Shown piece after piece: positions 61,310 through 64,000 of a stretch of DNA of 64,000 nt (positions are counted from its first letter, which is position 1; each line of letters begins with the position of its first letter). The stretch is from Hahella sp. HNIBRBA332 (GTDB taxonomy: Bacteria > Pseudomonadota > Gammaproteobacteria > Pseudomonadales > Oleiphilaceae). Under the pieces are notes generated by a model. It was given only the letters and a program-made list of their open reading frames with translations, did no database searches and had not been told where the DNA came from. The stretch spans positions 6,032,501-6,096,500 of the forward strand of contig NZ_CP132203.1 in the NCBI RefSeq assembly GCF_030719035.1. The letters run 5' to 3'. Position numbers and translations under genes: made by a program.

Positions 61310-62709
61310 CAAGAACGTCTCCCAAGTTCCTTCATTACACCGATAAAGGATTTCCCTAAACCTTCATATTTAGCCTCAACCATAGTATTAAAATCACCGC
61401 TGCTCATATGTGGGTTCATATGCGGGTTGATTTCAGGGTTCATTGTATGGGTTGCGAATAAATTTCTAATTAACTCAGCGTTCTTATACAGAAGAAAGAG
61501 AGTGCTGCCTAAGCCTGACATACCACCGACTGCTGCAGCTAATGCAGAAAAAGCGGACATATCTGCTGATATTGCTGCAATGATTCCACCCATAGACATG
61601 CCTGCGCTTGAAGCTATCAACCCCTGGGTGATGGCCGTATTTCTGGATTTTCGTGCGTCCCCTCTCAATTTATAAGAGTAGAGCTTGTACTCTGGTCCCA
61701 AATCCTTAACACGCTGGGCCACTTGAAATAACAGTTGAGTCCTCGCAATTGTGTCTCGGAAGTCATCCGACTGATTTTTGATGAGCTCCTTCGCCAACTT
61801 CATTTCTTTTATTTTAATGTGATCAAGAACACCCAGGATTGCTCTTGATGGAGCCCCAAAATATAGAGTGTGCATGTTCAGCTTAAAGTGTCGAGGGAGC
61901 TTGTTCAGAGCATTAAGAAATAAGTCGGCGCCATCACCATGAATAGTCCACTTTATTTCTTTGCCAGCCACTTGAGCGTCGTAAAGGCTTTTAGCAACGA
62001 GTTGTGCAGTAAAGTCCGCCGAAGTTACTTTTTGCTCTGGAGTTGTCCATTCTGTTCCTCTTGAGTATAAGGGCCTTGGGTTGTAAGCAAGTGTATAACC
62101 TTTACTCTTATCCAGGCTATCGTCACCTCCGTACCCTCCGTCTATTACATTGGGCAACACTTTAGTTGCAGCATATTCCATGTTTTCGGCCATTCCATTA
62201 ATTGCTGCATGTTCAGTAGTGATCTCATTTTCTGATACAGGAGAGGCGAACCATCTCTTACCAGGCTTTTTGACTAGATAGAAACCAGGGGCGTGGCCTT
62301 CAGCATGATTCACAAACTCGATATCAGTGATATAGATGCCAGGTCCTAATCCGCTAACAGTGTCTTGCCGAATGATGTAGCTGATTCTGAGGTTTTCAAC
62401 GATGTCTACATGTTCAAATGCATCACGTTTATTCGAATAGGATTGAAAACCGCCTGCGCAAGATCTCAAGCGCGAAAGCCTGGATAGGATCAGTTGTTCA
62501 GTATGACTGCCCTGCATCTTCACCAGCTTGGCAAAGTGCATTCCCAACGAACCGCCGGGAACATAAATTTTGCGGCCTGACTCATTGCCAACGCCATCAA
62601 ACATCAAGATATAGCCAGATGCGGCATTACCAAAAGCACGTTTAAAGCCGAAATTAGTGAGGCTGTCCTGACTGATTGAAGGCTGGGGTCTCTTTGCGGG
62701 GGCGTTCAA
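61309..62709 (-). CDS. Candidate toxin/effector of unknown family (466 aa)
   Basis: Begins with TTG at 62709; AAGGAG lies eight bases upstream and no ATG or GTG competes. I do not recognise the family. No signal peptide. Residues about 358-408 form a long Gly/Ala/Ser-rich hydrophobic region (ITQGLIASSAGMSMGGIIAA, ALAAAVGGMSGLGSTLFLLY) that could be two membrane-inserting helices. Residues 255-288 (WTIHGDGADLF, HTLYFGAPS) loosely recall the nucleophile-elbow region of lipases, but no GxSxG serine is present. A short NPH/NPE repeat follows at 424-434. The linked paralog array suggests a toxin delivered by a system not encoded here; that is inference. Confidence 0.6.
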   Translation of the reverse strand: MNAPAKRPQPSISQDSLTNFGFKRAFGNAASGYILMFDGVGNESGRKIYVPGGSLGMHFAKLVKMQGSHTEQLILSRLSRLRSCAGGFQSYSNKRDAFEHVDIVENLRISYIIRQDTVSGLGPGIYITDIEFVNHAEGHAPGFYLVKKPGKRWFASPVSENEITTEHAAINGMAENMEYAATKVLPNVIDGGYGGDDSLDKSKGYTLAYNPRPLYSRGTEWTTPEQKVTSADFTAQLVAKSLYDAQVAGKEIKWTIHGDGADLFLNALNKLPRHFKLNMHTLYFGAPSRAILGVLDHIKIKEMKLAKELIKNQSDDFRDTIARTQLLFQVAQRVKDLGPEYKLYSYKLRGDARKSRNTAITQGLIASSAGMSMGGIIAAISADMSAFSALAAAVGGMSGLGSTLFLLYKNAELIRNLFATHTMNPEINPHMNPHMSSGDFNTMVEAKYEGLGKSFIGVMKELGRRS

Positions 62710-62919
62710 GGGTAAATCTCCTTATTTGGGGGGCTCTGAAAGGTAAAACTGGCCGTATAGTAGCCAAGTCCAGGCAAACGCTGAATCAGCCTAATGGCAT
62801 AAATTTTTCTGGTCAATTTTACTGTCTAAAACGACGCTAAAAGTCCGGCCTGTGAGGAACTTAGGTTGTTGAAAAGTGTATATGTAAGGACTTCGTTTTA
62901 AGGGGCGTTATTTTCCCCC
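62710..62919. other. Promoter region of the candidate toxin operon
   Basis: A 210-base AT-rich gap between the LysR stop and the toxin start on the same strand. AAGGAG for the toxin lies at about 62718-62723. No terminator for the LysR gene is obvious. Confidence 0.4.
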
Positions 62920-63795
62920 TCAACGCCTACTATGCTCCAGCAAAAACTCCACAAAGGCCTGATTGGCTCGGGAGAGGTAGCCGTTGCGGCGCCAGGCGAT
63001 GCTGAGGTCGAGCCAGATGGGGGGATCGAAGGGGATGGTGACGAGGCTTTCGTTTTCTTCCACTACCATTCCCAGCAGGGTGGAGATGCCGAAGCCTTGT
63101 TTGATGATGGATTTGATCAGTGGCAGCAGGTTGGTTTCGAAACCGATGTTGGGGGTGACGCCAGCGGCTTTGGCGAGTCTGTCGACGACTTTGCGGTGAA
63201 AGTAGCCTTCCTTGAACATCACCAGCTCCTCCTGGAAAAACTGCTCCGGCGTGACGCTTTTCTGTTTGGCGAACGGGTGCTCCTGCGACACGGTCACCAG
63301 CATTTGCTCCCGTAGAAAAGGGCGGGCCTCCAACTCCTCCGGTACGAATTCCGCCACGATGACGCCCAGATCCAGTTCCCCTTGCTCCAGCATTTGCTGC
63401 AAACGCCAGGTGCCGCCCTCGATGACCGACAGATTCAGCGTGGGGTAACGATGGCGAAAAGCCATCAGTATGGGCGGGAAGTAAAAAGACCCCAACATGC
63501 TGGGCACTCCCACGCGCACCTCGCCGCGAGTCAGGCCTTTCAGCTCGCTCATCTCCAGCGCGGCGTCGTCCGCGGCTCTCAGTATCTTTTCCGCATGGCG
63601 ATACAGAATCGCACCCTCGTCGGTGAGAGAAATGCGGCGGTCGTTACGATGCAGCAGCGTTAACGTCAGCTCCGTCTCCAGTTTACGCAGCGCCATGCTG
63701 ACTGCTGGTTGCGCGACTCCGAGGGATTCAGCGGCGCGGGTGAAACTACCGAGGCGGGCGACCTCGTAAAAGTAGCGCAGGCTTTTAATGTCCAT
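62920..63795 (-). CDS. LysR-family transcriptional regulator
   Basis: A 291-residue regulator of the CysB/CbbR-like branch. The helix-turn-helix is FYEVARLGSFTRAAESLGV and AQPAVSMALRKLE (about 9-42); the LysR effector domain covers about 90-288 (GEVRVGVPSMLGSFYFPPIL, ELDLGVIVAE, QGFGISTLLGMVVEE). Normal length. The target is probably a gene to the right of the window edge, across the structured intergenic region. Confidence 0.87.
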   Translation of the reverse strand: MDIKSLRYFYEVARLGSFTRAAESLGVAQPAVSMALRKLETELTLTLLHRNDRRISLTDEGAILYRHAEKILRAADDAALEMSELKGLTRGEVRVGVPSMLGSFYFPPILMAFRHRYPTLNLSVIEGGTWRLQQMLEQGELDLGVIVAEFVPEELEARPFLREQMLVTVSQEHPFAKQKSVTPEQFFQEELVMFKEGYFHRKVVDRLAKAAGVTPNIGFETNLLPLIKSIIKQGFGISTLLGMVVEENESLVTIPFDPPIWLDLSIAWRRNGYLSRANQAFVEFLLEHSRR

Positions 63796-63888
63796 AAGTA
63801 ATCGTTATTAACTGTATAAGCAGCATATATTTTATTGATGATAACTGTAGCTCTATAGTGATCCTGCATCCAGCTTCATATTAATAGT

Positions 63889-63908
63889 CAGGCGCATGGA
63901 TGCGCCTG
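63889..63908. repeat. Inverted repeat A at the right edge
   Basis: Perfect 9-bp arms CAGGCGCAT/ATGCGCCTG with a 2-base loop; the first of four inverted repeats in about 100 bp. Confidence 0.7.
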
Positions 63909-63925
63909 CGCGGCGGCGAGCCGCG
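63909..63925. repeat. Inverted repeat B at the right edge
   Basis: Perfect 6-bp arms CGCGGC/GCCGCG with a 5-base loop, directly adjoining repeat A. Confidence 0.55.
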
Positions 63926-63928
63926 GGA

Positions 63929-63957
63929 GACAGGGCCTGACATGTGCAGGCCCTGTC
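63929..63957. repeat. Inverted repeat C at the right edge
   Basis: Perfect 11-bp arms GACAGGGCCTG/CAGGCCCTGTC with a 7-base loop. Confidence 0.75.
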
Positions 63958-63961
63958 GTTG

Positions 63962-63990
63962 CAGACAAATAGAAGGAAGCTATTTGTCTG
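63962..63990. repeat. Inverted repeat D at the right edge
   Basis: Perfect 11-bp arms CAGACAAATAG/CTATTTGTCTG with a 7-base loop AAGGAAG, same arm and loop lengths as repeat C but unrelated arm sequence. Confidence 0.75.
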
Positions 63991-64000
63991 TCTGATTAAT

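Overview
The window is bacterial chromosome, about 64 kb. The body is moderately GC-rich, dense with antisense shadow frames, and typical of a marine heterotrophic gammaproteobacterium: TonB/B12 uptake, secreted cellulose-degrading enzymes, orphan periplasmic binding proteins, GcvA-type LysR and MocR regulators. The gene content resembles Hahella, but that genus call is inference; no rRNA or marker gene is present to prove it.

Layout. (1) 1-2.7 kb: an AT-rich island of unrecognised genes and a peptidoglycan-binding/CHAP-like hydrolase. (2) 2.85-9.2 kb: a minus-strand phage tail-tip and lysis cassette (tail protein, Fe-S-type tail-tip protein, putative central hub, DUF2793, DUF6127, DUF5675, 3-TM holin), cut off upstream by an IS3-family element (9220-10454) that lacks a target duplication. 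This is a prophage remnant. (3) 10.6-13.3 kb: a conserved-looking 45-residue Gly-rich protein, a MocR regulator and a membrane protein. (4) 13.4-17.1 kb: a cobalamin riboswitch in front of a btuF-btuC-btuD-tonB operon. (5) 17.3-21.8 kb: a LacI regulator and a GH3 glucohydrolase lipoprotein with LacI-type palindromes between them. (6) 21.9-57.3 kb: ordinary chromosome, mostly short transcription units: MATE pump, large acidic lipoprotein, beta-barrel protein, three orphan solute-binding proteins, PfkB kinase, SDR/MDR pair, acyltransferase, GhrA-like dehydrogenase, VOC protein with divergent LysR, Fe-S photolyase, MarR with a membrane partner, metal-dependent hydrolase with divergent AraC, gamma-glutamyltransferase, a zinc-ribbon/TM2/pilin-like fusion, TetR with a divergent DUF1348 gene, a 2OG-Fe(II) oxygenase, a DUF4349 lipoprotein, a GH8 cellulase with CBM2, and a class A penicillin-binding protein.

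(7) 57.5-62.7 kb: the most unusual region, AT-richer than its surroundings. A 466-residue protein of unknown family (candidate toxin) overlaps by one base the first of three tandem paralogous genes (candidate immunity genes). Each paralog is followed by the same 10-bp-arm hairpin. The spacer before the second paralog is a 72% identical, gap-free copy of the last 74 bases of the candidate toxin gene with an in-frame stop, so the array grew by duplication of a [toxin 3' end + partner gene + hairpin] unit. The second paralog is split by an IS256-family element with a clean 8-bp target duplication. (8) 62.9-64 kb: a LysR gene, then four perfect inverted repeats packed into about 100 bp at the right edge.

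No rRNA, tRNA or CRISPR array was seen.
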